DNA of 64,000 nt. It comes from Phycisphaerales bacterium UBA7800. GTDB taxonomy: Bacteria > Planctomycetota > Phycisphaerae > Phycisphaerales > Phycisphaeraceae. The position numbers and the translations under genes were made by a program. The DNA lies in assembly GCA_002480565.1 (NCBI GenBank), contig DLCK01000080.1, positions 8,300 to 72,299 on the forward strand. Direction: 5' to 3'. Under the pieces are notes generated by a model that did no database searches, was not told the origin of the DNA, and saw only the letters and a program-made list of their open reading frames with translations. The stretch's first letter is position 1. Each line of letters starts with the position of its first letter. Positions 9,031-17,704 of this stretch are shown piece after piece.

Positions 9031-10296
9031 GTGATCCATTATATGACCACCAACGGCATTGGTAATTCCTGGGTTGCCAACGAGCTTCACCAGCTTACGC
9101 GCCACAGGATTCCATTTAAACTTCATGCCATGCGTAGTCCTGGGGAGCACTTTCACGCATCACAATGGGCTTTAAATATGGATAAATCTACCAATGTGAT
9201 TTATCCAGTAAACGTGTTGGCGTTATTGGTTTCCCTGATCATTGCGCCGCTGCGGTTTGGCTCATGTTTTTGGGGTGCATTGTTTAATGCCATGTTCTCC
9301 AAACGTGAGTCCATGCGGGTGCGACTTGCTGGACTGTATCATTTTGCCGTCGCTTGTTATTGGGCACGACAACTCCAACATCAGCAGGTTAGTTTGATTC
9401 ACAGTCAGTGGATTCACTCCGGTGGCACCATTGCTATGTATGCTGCTTGGCTGCTGGGCAAACCCTTTAGCTTTACTGGTCATGCTGCGGATCTGTTTCG
9501 TGAACGTTGTGGTTTACAGGATAAAGTTGATCGTGCTGCGTTTATCGTCTGCATCTCTGAATTTCACAAAGACCTGTTTATGAAAATGGGCGCATCAGCG
9601 GATAAGCTTCATATTGTCCACTGTGGGATTGATGTGTCGCTTTTTACTCCCAAGCTTCAGAAAAAGACTGATGAAATTCCCCACATCATTTCGGCTGGAC
9701 GGCTTGTTGATAAGAAGGGCTTTGAATATCTCATCGATGCCTGCGCCTTGCTGCGGGATCAGAATATCGAATTTAAATGCACAATCGCCGGTAGTGGCCC
9801 GTTGGAAGAGTCGCTTAAGCAACGCATAGCTGATAGAAAAATCCAGAACATTGTTACCGTAACTGGTAAGGCAATGAAGCAGGAAGAGATCCCTGCATTC
9901 ATGAATGATGGTGACATCTATTGCCTGCCATGTGTATGGGCCAAGGATAATGACGTGGATGGTCTGCCACAGATGTTGATGGAAGCGATGGCGTGCGGTG
10001 TGCCGTGTATATCCACCAAACTTGTTGGTATTCCTGACCTGTTAATTCAGGGCAAAACGGGTTTGTTAGTTGAACCAAACGACACCAAGCAATTAGCTGA
10101 AGCACTTAATGTCTTAATGCATGACAAGCCTTTGCAGCAGCAAATGACAGCCAACGGCCTGATACATGTTAAGAAGGAATTTGACCTTGATACATGTTTG
10201 GAGCCATTGGTTTCACAATACCGGAACTTCCTGGGCAGCAAGTCCACCGAGATAACCAACAAGCCCCGAAGCACGGGAGCAAAGGTGGAATCATGA
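9031..10296 (+). CDS. Glycosyltransferase family 4 (WcaL-like)
   Basis: The GT-B protein has SAGRLVDKKGFEYL for the start of its C-terminal domain, then DVDGLPQMLMEAMACG with the EX7E-like motif. These match GT4 enzymes of the colanic-acid WcaL group. I prefer the GTG start at 9031 because a GGAGAG ribosome site lies 7 bases before it and the family usually begins near this point. The frame is open to a GTG at 8962 that overlaps the previous stop, giving a 444-residue alternative. The region 9021-9027 also carries the AGACGCA heptamer seen in other leaders of this cluster. Confidence 0.85.
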   Translation: MIHYMTTNGIGNSWVANELHQLTRHRIPFKLHAMRSPGEHFHASQWALNMDKSTNVIYPVNVLALLVSLIIAPLRFGSCFWGALFNAMFSKRESMRVRLAGLYHFAVACYWARQLQHQQVSLIHSQWIHSGGTIAMYAAWLLGKPFSFTGHAADLFRERCGLQDKVDRAAFIVCISEFHKDLFMKMGASADKLHIVHCGIDVSLFTPKLQKKTDEIPHIISAGRLVDKKGFEYLIDACALLRDQNIEFKCTIAGSGPLEESLKQRIADRKIQNIVTVTGKAMKQEEIPAFMNDGDIYCLPCVWAKDNDVDGLPQMLMEAMACGVPCISTKLVGIPDLLIQGKTGLLVEPNDTKQLAEALNVLMHDKPLQQQMTANGLIHVKKEFDLDTCLEPLVSQYRNFLGSKSTEITNKPRSTGAKVES

Positions 10297-11276
10297 TCAT
10301 TACCCAGAGTCCATATCGTGTAAGTTTTGCAGGTGGGGGGACTGATTTACCTGCGTTTTACAGACAGGAATTCGGCGCTGTACTTAGTGTGACAATTAAC
10401 AAGCACATGTACTGTACTGTCAGTCCACGCTTTGATAAGACCATTCGTCTGGCATACTCCAAGACTGAAATTGTGGACACTCCCGACAAACTCGAACATG
10501 GCATAGTCCGTAAAGCCATGGAACTTTCGGGTCTCAAAAGCCATTTGGAAATTACAACCATTGGTGATGTTCCTGCTGGGACAGGTATGGGGTCATCAAG
10601 CACATTAACAGTCGGAATGCTTCAGGCACTCTATGCCTACGCTGGCAAAATCGTCAGCCGTGAAACACTGGGACGTGAAGCATCCGCAATTGAAATCGAT
10701 ATGTTGGAAAAACCCATTGGTAAGCAGGACCAATACGCTGCTGCATTTGGGGGTCTGAATTACATTCGATTCAATCCTGATGACACGGTGGATGTCGAAC
10801 CTGTCCCATGTAAAAAGCAGACGCTTGAAGAGCTCGAAAGCAGGACACTGTTGTTCTATACCGCACAGCGACGTGATGCGGACAGTATTCTCAAAAAGCA
10901 ATCCGAAGGCACCGCTGACCGTATGACTGTCTTGCGAAAGATGCGCGATTTGGCGGATCAGATGCGACATGCCATTGCGGGTGAAGGCAACATTGATAGC
11001 TTTGCAGAACTGTTACATGAAGGTTGGGAACTCAAACGTTCTTTGGGGTTTGGGATCACCAACCCGATGGTTGATGAGTGGTACAACGCTGCACGCAAAT
11101 GTGGTGCACAGGGCGGCAAGTTGCTCGGTGCAGGTGGCGGTGGATTTGTTCTGCTCGTTGCACCTCCTGAGAAACATGAAGCCATCCGTGAAGCACTTGG
11201 ACGCCCAAAGGAGTTGGAATTTTCCATCGACCAGCGTGGCAGCCGCGTGATCTTCTTCTCAGAAAGACATGGGTAA
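10293..11276 (+). CDS. hddA: D-glycero-alpha-D-manno-heptose 7-phosphate kinase
   Basis: This 327-residue GHMP-family kinase opens with ITQSPYRVSFAGGGTDLP and has the ATP-binding loop AGTGMGSSSTLTVG near residue 96. KLLGAGGGGFVLL is near the C terminus. These are hallmarks of HddA-type sugar kinases. It phosphorylates C1 of heptose 7-phosphate in the D,D-heptose route to GDP-heptose. I chose ATG 10293, which has GGTGGA upstream and overlaps the previous stop. gmhA, hddC and gmhB in the same cluster support this specificity over a fucose or galactose kinase. Confidence 0.85.
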   Translation: MIITQSPYRVSFAGGGTDLPAFYRQEFGAVLSVTINKHMYCTVSPRFDKTIRLAYSKTEIVDTPDKLEHGIVRKAMELSGLKSHLEITTIGDVPAGTGMGSSSTLTVGMLQALYAYAGKIVSRETLGREASAIEIDMLEKPIGKQDQYAAAFGGLNYIRFNPDDTVDVEPVPCKKQTLEELESRTLLFYTAQRRDADSILKKQSEGTADRMTVLRKMRDLADQMRHAIAGEGNIDSFAELLHEGWELKRSLGFGITNPMVDEWYNAARKCGAQGGKLLGAGGGGFVLLVAPPEKHEAIREALGRPKELEFSIDQRGSRVIFFSERHG

Positions 11277-11413
11277 AACAAACCGCGATTAGTATTTTCG
11301 CCTTGATAATAGACGCAAAATGAGATTCAGAGACGCAGCCTGAATGTCAAGATAACGCATAAGAGAGACGCACTTAACAAACTCGCCGACTCTCGGCAAT
11401 GGAGGGATTTATT
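11277..11413 (+). promoter_or_regulatory. Leader with three AGACGCA heptamers upstream of gmhA
   Basis: This gap holds AGACGCA at 11311-11317, 11331-11337 and 11366-11372. It starts with AACCGCGATTA, which also occurs at 3460-3470 before the flippase gene. A strong GGAGGG ribosome site at 11401-11406 serves the gmhA start. A regulatory role for the heptamers is a guess. Confidence 0.3.
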
Positions 11414-12013
11414 ATGGCAGGCAATACCTGTTCTAACGCACGCATTTATATGGACTGTATCGCACAGCAATTGCAGTTGGTCAACGACATTGCAATTGAC
11501 AAAGCGACCCGAGCAATTTTTGACGCATGGCGTGGTGATCGACGTGTATTCGTATTTGGCAACGGGGGCTCGGCTCACAGTGCAAGTCATTGGGCGCTGG
11601 ACCTGATGAAGACCGCAGCCATCGACGGTCAACCACGCCTCAAAGCCGTGAGTCTGGCTGACAATATCGGCATACTCACCGCAGTCGGTAATGACATTAG
11701 CTTTGATGAAATCTTCCGATACCCTCTGCATGCCTATGCAGAAGAAGGTGACGTCGCAGTGGCGATCAGTTGCTCAGGTAACTCGGCCAATGCCGTGAAT
11801 GCGACCCAGTGGGCACATACACATGGATTAACAACCATCACACTCACCGGATTCAACGGTGGCAAGCTTCGTGAACTGGGCGATATCAATATCCATGTCC
11901 CAAGTGATAACTACGGTGTGATTGAAGATATTCACATGGCCTGTGGTCACATGACTGCACAAGGGCTAAGACACATGATCCTTGCAGATCAGAAAGAACG
12001 GGTGTCAATATGA
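11414..12013 (+). CDS. gmhA: Phosphoheptose isomerase (SIS domain)
   Basis: The 199-residue SIS-domain protein has FGNGGSAHSASHWALDL, which is the sugar-phosphate loop of GmhA, followed by ISCSGNSANAV. It converts sedoheptulose 7-phosphate to D-glycero-D-manno-heptose 7-phosphate. ATG 11414 is preferred over 11399 because GGAGGG lies 7-8 bases before 11414 and overlaps the upstream ATG. The stop overlaps the next start (ATGA). Confidence 0.88.
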   Translation: MAGNTCSNARIYMDCIAQQLQLVNDIAIDKATRAIFDAWRGDRRVFVFGNGGSAHSASHWALDLMKTAAIDGQPRLKAVSLADNIGILTAVGNDISFDEIFRYPLHAYAEEGDVAVAISCSGNSANAVNATQWAHTHGLTTITLTGFNGGKLRELGDINIHVPSDNYGVIEDIHMACGHMTAQGLRHMILADQKERVSI

Positions 12014-13134
12014 AAATTCTTGTCACAGGTGGTGCAGGTTTTATTGGCTCCCATACTGCCGATGCGCTTTTGGCTGAGGGGCATACCGTACGTGTCCTTG
12101 ATAGCTTGCAGGCACCAGTTCATCCCAAGCCAATCAAGCCAGATTACCTGGATTCACGAATTGAATTCATTTACGGAGATGCCCGTGATGAGCATGTAAT
12201 GCTGCACGCGATGCAAGGCGTGGATGTGGTTTATCACTTTGCAGCATTTCAGGATTATTTGCCTGTGTTTACAAGGTATTTTGACGTCAATGTCACATCG
12301 ACCGCATTGATCTACGAATTGATTGTTCGTGAAAACTTACCTGTTAAAAAAGTTATTGTGGCATCCAGTCAAGCGACTTTGGGAGAAGGCATGTATGTCG
12401 ATGCCAATGGCAAAGAATGTCTTCCAGATATCCGTACCGATGAGCAGTTGCTCAAGGGCGATTGGGAATGCAAAGCCCCCAAAGGTTTTACGGGACCCAT
12501 TCAATGGGTAGCGACTACGGAAACCGTGGCGAACCCTCAAAACCAATATGGCATCAGCAAAATTGCAGAAGAAAAAGTCGCATTGCATTTAGGTAAACGC
12601 TATGGCATTCCTTCGGTCGCAATGAGATATTCAATTGTGCAAGGCCCACGTCAGAGTTTTTACAACGCCTACTCCGGTGCCTGTCGTGTGTTCTGTCTGG
12701 CATTTCACCAAGGTAACAATCCTAGCATCTATGAAGACGGTAAACAGATACGTGACTTTGTTAACATTTTTGATGTTGTTGATGCGAACCTTACTGTGCT
12801 TCACGATGATCGTGCTAATTATGAAATGTTCCATGTCGGCGGCGACAAACCGATGACCGTTATGGATTTTGCGTCCGTTGTGGCTGAAGTCTTTGGAGTC
12901 AAGGATTACAAACCTCAACCTTGCGGTCGCTATCGCTTCGGTGATACACGACATATCTGCTCAGATGTTTCCAAGCTCAAAGCATTAGGTTGGAAGCCTC
13001 AACGCGATGTGTACCGAAGTGTTGAAGACTACAAAGCATGGCTTGATCAGGCAGACAATGTCGGTGACATCCTGGCCTACTGCAATAAGCAGATGGCAAA
13101 GATGAATGTCGTACGTGATGTGGTCAAAAACTGA
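12010..13134 (+). CDS. NAD-dependent epimerase/dehydratase (extended SDR)
   Basis: The protein starts with a Rossmann loop (VTGGAGFIGSH, residues 5-15). It has an SSQ segment in place of the catalytic-Ser region (VASSQATLGEG) and the YxxxK pair in YGISKIAEEK. An insertion of roughly 40 residues containing Cys, Lys and Trp sits between them. This resembles the dTDP-rhamnose 4-epimerase/WbiB-like subgroup. Coupled translation with gmhA suggests it may act on the heptose nucleotide, but the substrate is not established. Confidence 0.8.
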   Translation: MKILVTGGAGFIGSHTADALLAEGHTVRVLDSLQAPVHPKPIKPDYLDSRIEFIYGDARDEHVMLHAMQGVDVVYHFAAFQDYLPVFTRYFDVNVTSTALIYELIVRENLPVKKVIVASSQATLGEGMYVDANGKECLPDIRTDEQLLKGDWECKAPKGFTGPIQWVATTETVANPQNQYGISKIAEEKVALHLGKRYGIPSVAMRYSIVQGPRQSFYNAYSGACRVFCLAFHQGNNPSIYEDGKQIRDFVNIFDVVDANLTVLHDDRANYEMFHVGGDKPMTVMDFASVVAEVFGVKDYKPQPCGRYRFGDTRHICSDVSKLKALGWKPQRDVYRSVEDYKAWLDQADNVGDILAYCNKQMAKMNVVRDVVKN

Positions 13135-13161
13135 GTTTATACAGAAAGTCGAACATAATTG

Positions 13162-14427
13162 ATGTCACATCAACAACCTCATCTTGTGATTCTCCCAACC
13201 ATCAAAGCAATGATTGATCCGGCGCAGCCTGATAGCGTTATCTTGACCGGGAAGTTTCTCACGGGGATGCAGTCCTATGCTCAACAGTGGCCGGGGCGTG
13301 TGACCTTATTGATCGAAGCGATGCAGGGCAAAGACTCCAATATGGATCATCAACAGGTCAAGATTGCTGACCTGCCTTACACGCTTAAGATTGTCAATTT
13401 TGAAGACAAACATCTAAATGATGAGCTTGCAATTGCAGATGTAGTATTAGCCAGTGTGCATTGGCGGCAGAATCATATCAGTCAACTGTGTCAACAAGTC
13501 AATGTGCCTTGCGTTTATGTGTCGGAGTATGCTTTTCAAACACGCATTCAGATGGAAAAGACACGGACGAAAAATCTGCTTGTCTTCTTGCGGCGTTATC
13601 AATGGCATTGGATGCATGAACGTCGGCACCGTCGTGCCTTGGCATTGGCGGATGGATTGCAGGCAAACGGTACACCGACTTATAACGACTATCTCGGATT
13701 AGCCAAAGATTCATTGCTTTATTTTGACAGTCGAGTTACCAGCAGTCAGATGGCTACTCAGGAGCAACTTGACCAGCGTTATAGCGACCTGTTTACGGAT
13801 CGCCCGTTGCGTCTTGCATTCTCTGGAAGACTCATGCCAATCAAGGGTGCTGATCATTTGCCTTTGATTGCAAAAGCGCTAAAGCAGATGGGCGTTGCTT
13901 TCACAATGGATATCTGCGGCGGCGGAGAACTTGAAGCTTCCATGCAAAAGAAAATCCAGGAATTGGGACTCACCGATTCCGTACGAATGTGTGGAGTGTT
14001 GGATTTCAACAATCAATTAATCCCAAAGCTAAAACGTGATGTGGATCTGTTTGTATGCCCACATCGTCAAGGTGATCCGTCCTGCACGTATTTGGAGACT
14101 ATGAGCTGTGGCGTGCCGATTGTGGGTTATGACAATGCTGCGTTTACAGGACTTTGCGAACAGTCTGCTGCGGGATGGGTAACGCCAATGAATTCCATCA
14201 CCAAACTGGCGAGACAGATTGCAATTCTCAATCAGAAGCGTGAAGAAATTGTCACTCATGCTGCACAATCTCTGGAGTTTGCTCGTCATCACAGTTTTGA
14301 AGACACGTTTAGTCGCCGTGTGGATCACTTGATTCAGCTTTCTCGCCCGACGGATGAAGTTGCACAATCCACGCCCAATACAGTTAAGCGATCCCTTGTT
14401 AACCCCCAAAAAGAGACCGCCCAATGA
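13162..14427 (+). CDS. Glycosyltransferase family 4
   Basis: The 421-residue GT-B protein has FSGRLMPIKGADHLPL near residue 217 and CPHRQGDPSCTYLETMSCG, in which the usual EX7E motif is modified. GVPIVGYDN follows. It is probably a sugar transferase for the exopolysaccharide. It overlaps hddC by ATGA, which suggests it may use the GDP-heptose made by its neighbours. That link is inference from position only. Confidence 0.82.
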   Translation: MSHQQPHLVILPTIKAMIDPAQPDSVILTGKFLTGMQSYAQQWPGRVTLLIEAMQGKDSNMDHQQVKIADLPYTLKIVNFEDKHLNDELAIADVVLASVHWRQNHISQLCQQVNVPCVYVSEYAFQTRIQMEKTRTKNLLVFLRRYQWHWMHERRHRRALALADGLQANGTPTYNDYLGLAKDSLLYFDSRVTSSQMATQEQLDQRYSDLFTDRPLRLAFSGRLMPIKGADHLPLIAKALKQMGVAFTMDICGGGELEASMQKKIQELGLTDSVRMCGVLDFNNQLIPKLKRDVDLFVCPHRQGDPSCTYLETMSCGVPIVGYDNAAFTGLCEQSAAGWVTPMNSITKLARQIAILNQKREEIVTHAAQSLEFARHHSFEDTFSRRVDHLIQLSRPTDEVAQSTPNTVKRSLVNPQKETAQ

Positions 14428-15149
14428 GTAATACCAACCCAAAAAGAAAAGTCCTGTTACTAGCAGGAGGGCTTGGTTCAAGACTAAAACCACTAACTGA
14501 TGTGGTCCCAAAGTGTCTTATTGAGATCGCTGGCAAGCCGTTGTTGGATTATTGGTTTGATCGCTTTGAGTTGGCACAGTTGTTTGATGTGCGGATCAAT
14601 AATCATCACCTGCCTCAACTCGTACGCGATTACATTGTCCGACGAAATGATGATGGCGTTTTCAACGTCACCGAGGCCTACGAGCCAACGCTTTTGGGTT
14701 CAGCAGGAACCGTCCATGCCAATCGTGATTTTGTCTCCGAGGATGATCTGTGCGTCATTGTGTATGCAGACAATCTCAGTAATGTGAATCTTGATGCAAT
14801 GATTGCTTTTCATCAGTCGCATGATGATCCTTTTACGATGTTGTTATTCCGTGCAGAAAATCCCAAGAAGTCCGGCATTGCTACGCTGGATGACGATTCA
14901 CGTGTGATCGATTTTGTCGAAAAACCAGAGCATCCGGCAAGTGATCTTGCCAATGCAGGAATCTACGTCCTGGATGGCAAAGCATATTTAGAGATCGCAG
15001 ACATGAATGTGTTTGACCTTGGTTTTGATGTACTGCCCAAGTTCATCGGCCGGATGCGCGGTTGGGAATGGCAAGGTTATCACCGTGACATTGGCACGCA
15101 TGCTTCACTTGAACAAGCCAAACATGATATCGCGGAGGTGTTCGCATGA
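14424..15149 (+). CDS. hddC: D-glycero-alpha-D-manno-heptose 1-phosphate guanylyltransferase-like nucleotidyltransferase
   Basis: The 241-residue protein has the nucleotidyltransferase signature LLAGGLGSRLKPLT at residues 12-25, then VPKCLIEIAGKPLLDYW, and a VYADNLS metal-binding segment near residue 113. This is the short single-domain form used for heptose 1-phosphate. It should activate heptose 1-phosphate with GTP. Its overlap with gmhB downstream and the presence of hddA and gmhA support the assignment. Confidence 0.82.
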   Translation: MSNTNPKRKVLLLAGGLGSRLKPLTDVVPKCLIEIAGKPLLDYWFDRFELAQLFDVRINNHHLPQLVRDYIVRRNDDGVFNVTEAYEPTLLGSAGTVHANRDFVSEDDLCVIVYADNLSNVNLDAMIAFHQSHDDPFTMLLFRAENPKKSGIATLDDDSRVIDFVEKPEHPASDLANAGIYVLDGKAYLEIADMNVFDLGFDVLPKFIGRMRGWEWQGYHRDIGTHASLEQAKHDIAEVFA

Positions 15150-15733
15150 GCCCATCAAGACCCGCTGTTTTTCTGGATCGTGATGGCACGATCATCCGCC
15201 AGGTTCATCACCTTTGTGATCCTGATCTGGTGGAACTGATCCCCGGTGCTGCTACTGCAATCCAATCGTTTCGTGATGCTGGTTATGTCTGCGTCGTTGT
15301 GACCAATCAGTCAGTCATCGGACGTGGCAAACTCACCGAAGAAGGGTTGGCTGAAATTAATGGTCGCATGAATGATCAACTCGAAGCAGAGGGAACCCAA
15401 ATTGATGGCTTGTATTACTGTCCGTTTGCTCCAGCTAAAAATGGTGACCGAACCAGCATTGAACATCCCAACCGCAAGCCTGCGCCAGGCATGCTTCATG
15501 AAGCAGCTGAGCAGATGAATTTGGACTTGTCTCGTTCATGGATGATTGGTGATATGGCCAGTGATGTCTTGGCTGGACGCAATGCCAACTGCAAAGGTTC
15601 GGTACTGGTTCTCACCGGCAATGCTACTGAAAAAGACTTTAAACACGCTGACCATATTGAGCCAACGCTCGGGGCAGCCGCACAATGGATATTGCAAAAC
15701 GAAAACTGCTTAACCGCAGTGGAAGGAAAATAA
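15146..15733 (+). CDS. gmhB: D-glycero-D-manno-heptose 1,7-bisphosphate 7-phosphatase
   Basis: This 195-residue HAD-family phosphatase has the nucleophile motif DRDGT at residues 11-15, VTNQS near residue 52, a zinc-loop region with YYCPF, the NRKPAPGML segment with the catalytic Lys, and MIGDMASD as the final acidic motif. These match GmhB and histidinol-phosphatase-like enzymes. It removes the 7-phosphate so that HddC can activate the sugar. It overlaps hddC by four bases, and galE starts two bases after its stop. Confidence 0.88.
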   Translation: MSPSRPAVFLDRDGTIIRQVHHLCDPDLVELIPGAATAIQSFRDAGYVCVVVTNQSVIGRGKLTEEGLAEINGRMNDQLEAEGTQIDGLYYCPFAPAKNGDRTSIEHPNRKPAPGMLHEAAEQMNLDLSRSWMIGDMASDVLAGRNANCKGSVLVLTGNATEKDFKHADHIEPTLGAAAQWILQNENCLTAVEGK

Positions 15734-15734
15734 G

Positions 15735-16742
15735 ATGAAGATTTTAGTCACCGGTGGTGCTGGTTATGTTGGAAGTGCCTGCTTGCGATTTTTGCTTTCT
15801 CAAGGTGTCGATGCCTATGCCTATGACAACCTGATTCAAGGGCACAGTGAAGCGGTTCCAGAAGGTCGTTTTATCCAAGGTGATATTGCGGATACTGATG
15901 CCGTTGAAGCAGCACTTAAGCAGATCAATGCCGATGCCGTGATGCATTTTGCGGCTGCGACCTGTGTTGGTGAATCGGTGGATGATCCTGAATATCACTA
16001 TCGCAATAACATTGCTGGCACGATGAGTCTGCTCAATGCCATGCGTAAAGCAGGTGTTAAACGGATGCTGTTTTCCAGTACCTGTGCGACCTACGGCATG
16101 GCGACCAAAGTTCCCATGAGTGAAGATACACCCCAGGAACCCTTTAGCCCCTATGCGCGTACCAAGCTGGCTGTCGAATGGATGATCCGCGATTTTGCTG
16201 ATGCCTATGGTCTTGGCTTTACCTTACTGCGTTACTTCAATGCGTCTGGCGCGTCAGCGTGTGGCAACTTTGGTGAAGACCATAGCCCCGAAAATCACCT
16301 GATCCCTTTGGTGCTTCAAGTGCCCCTTGGACAGCGTGACAAGATCATGGTCTTTGGAACCGATTATCCGACTGAAGATGGCACATGCATTCGTGACTAT
16401 GTTCACGTCGATGACCTGGCTTCTGCTCACTGGCTGGCAATCCAAGCCACCACACCAACTACCCGTGAAGTCTTCAACATAGGAACGGGCAACGGTCAAT
16501 CCGTGATGCAGATTATCAAGGCATGTGAAGAAGTGACCGGACAGGCGATCAAAGTCCAAATCACTGACCGTCGTCCTGGCGATCCACCCGCACTGGTAGC
16601 TGACCCCGCCAAGCTTAAAACACAGCTGGGGTGGGAGCCCAAGTACACCGACATCCGTGACACCATTGCCACGGCATGGAAGTGGCATCAATCGCATCCC
16701 AAGGGATACCTGATTGGAGAAACCTCATGCGCGACTATTTGA
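15735..16742 (+). CDS. galE: UDP-glucose 4-epimerase
   Basis: The 335-residue extended SDR has VTGGAGYVGSACL at residues 5-17, FSSTCATYG with the catalytic Ser/Thr region, and YARTKLAVEW with the YxxxK pair. NIGTGNGQSV and DRRPGDPPALVAD near the C terminus match GalE closely. It interconverts UDP-glucose and UDP-galactose, supplying a galactose donor. It overlaps the next gene by 16 bases. Confidence 0.88.
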   Translation: MKILVTGGAGYVGSACLRFLLSQGVDAYAYDNLIQGHSEAVPEGRFIQGDIADTDAVEAALKQINADAVMHFAAATCVGESVDDPEYHYRNNIAGTMSLLNAMRKAGVKRMLFSSTCATYGMATKVPMSEDTPQEPFSPYARTKLAVEWMIRDFADAYGLGFTLLRYFNASGASACGNFGEDHSPENHLIPLVLQVPLGQRDKIMVFGTDYPTEDGTCIRDYVHVDDLASAHWLAIQATTPTTREVFNIGTGNGQSVMQIIKACEEVTGQAIKVQITDRRPGDPPALVADPAKLKTQLGWEPKYTDIRDTIATAWKWHQSHPKGYLIGETSCATI

Positions 16743-17650
16743 TTGTTGCACCGTGTCGAAACGAAGCCAAGTTCGCCCGAAAGACCTTGGACAGTCTGGT
16801 GAGTCAGACCATTACACCCAAGCTTCTTGTGGTGGTGGATGATGGTTCGACTGACCAAACACCTGAAATTTTAGCTGAATATGCTGCCAAACATGACTGG
16901 ATCAAAATTGTCCGTCGTGAGGATCGTGGTAAACGCAGTGTCGGCCCGGGTGTCATCGACGCCTTTTATGCCGGCCTGGAGACCGTGGATATCAAACAGT
17001 TTGATTATGTCTGCAAATTGGACTTGGATTTAATCTTACCTGATGCATACTTCGAAGGTTTGATCAAACGTATGGAAGCTGATCCACGGATTGGTACATG
17101 CAGCGGTAAAGCTTACTTCATCAACAAAGCTGGCCAACAGGTCTCTGAAGGCATTGCCGATGATGTGTCGATTGGAGCCAGTAAGTTTTATCGTCGTCAA
17201 TGCTATGAACAGATGGGAGGCTTTGTCCGTCAGGTCATGTGGGATGGTATTGACAATCATCGCTGTCGTATGCTCGGGTGGATTCCATGTAGCTGGGATG
17301 ACGAAGATATTCGTTTTATCCATCTGCGACCCATGGGTTCCAGTCAGAAGGGCATTCTCACCGGACGGATGCGTTGGGGGTACGGTCAGTACTTTATGGG
17401 TACATCACTTGCTTACATCACTGCCAGCGCCATCTTCCGAATGGGTAAATCACCAGTTATTTTAGGTGGTTTGGCCATCTGGTTGGGCTTTGTGCTGAGC
17501 ATGCTCAAAGGCAAGGAACGTTACGGTGATGCTGAGTTTCGGCGGTTTGTGCGTAAGTGTCAGTGGTCATTTTTGCTCAAGGGCAAAAAGGCAGCTGTCC
17601 AGCAAATCAACGAGAAACAGGCAACCGCATGGAAACCTATTGGAGCGTGA
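16727..17650 (+). CDS. Glycosyltransferase family 2
   Basis: The GT-A domain starts with IVAPCRNEAKFARKTLDSL, followed by VVVDDGSTDQTPE and KLDLDLILP (acidic metal-binding motif). A hydrophobic stretch near residues 230-265 may attach it to the membrane. I chose ATG 16727 because GGAGA lies 6 bases upstream and earlier in-frame codons would lie deep in galE. It likely adds one residue of the repeat unit. Confidence 0.86.
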   Translation: MRDYLIVAPCRNEAKFARKTLDSLVSQTITPKLLVVVDDGSTDQTPEILAEYAAKHDWIKIVRREDRGKRSVGPGVIDAFYAGLETVDIKQFDYVCKLDLDLILPDAYFEGLIKRMEADPRIGTCSGKAYFINKAGQQVSEGIADDVSIGASKFYRRQCYEQMGGFVRQVMWDGIDNHRCRMLGWIPCSWDDEDIRFIHLRPMGSSQKGILTGRMRWGYGQYFMGTSLAYITASAIFRMGKSPVILGGLAIWLGFVLSMLKGKERYGDAEFRRFVRKCQWSFLLKGKKAAVQQINEKQATAWKPIGA

Positions 17651-17704
17651 GTCGTTTGAATGACTGTGACATGAATCGTCACCGAATGTTTTAAGAAGAC
17701 GCAG

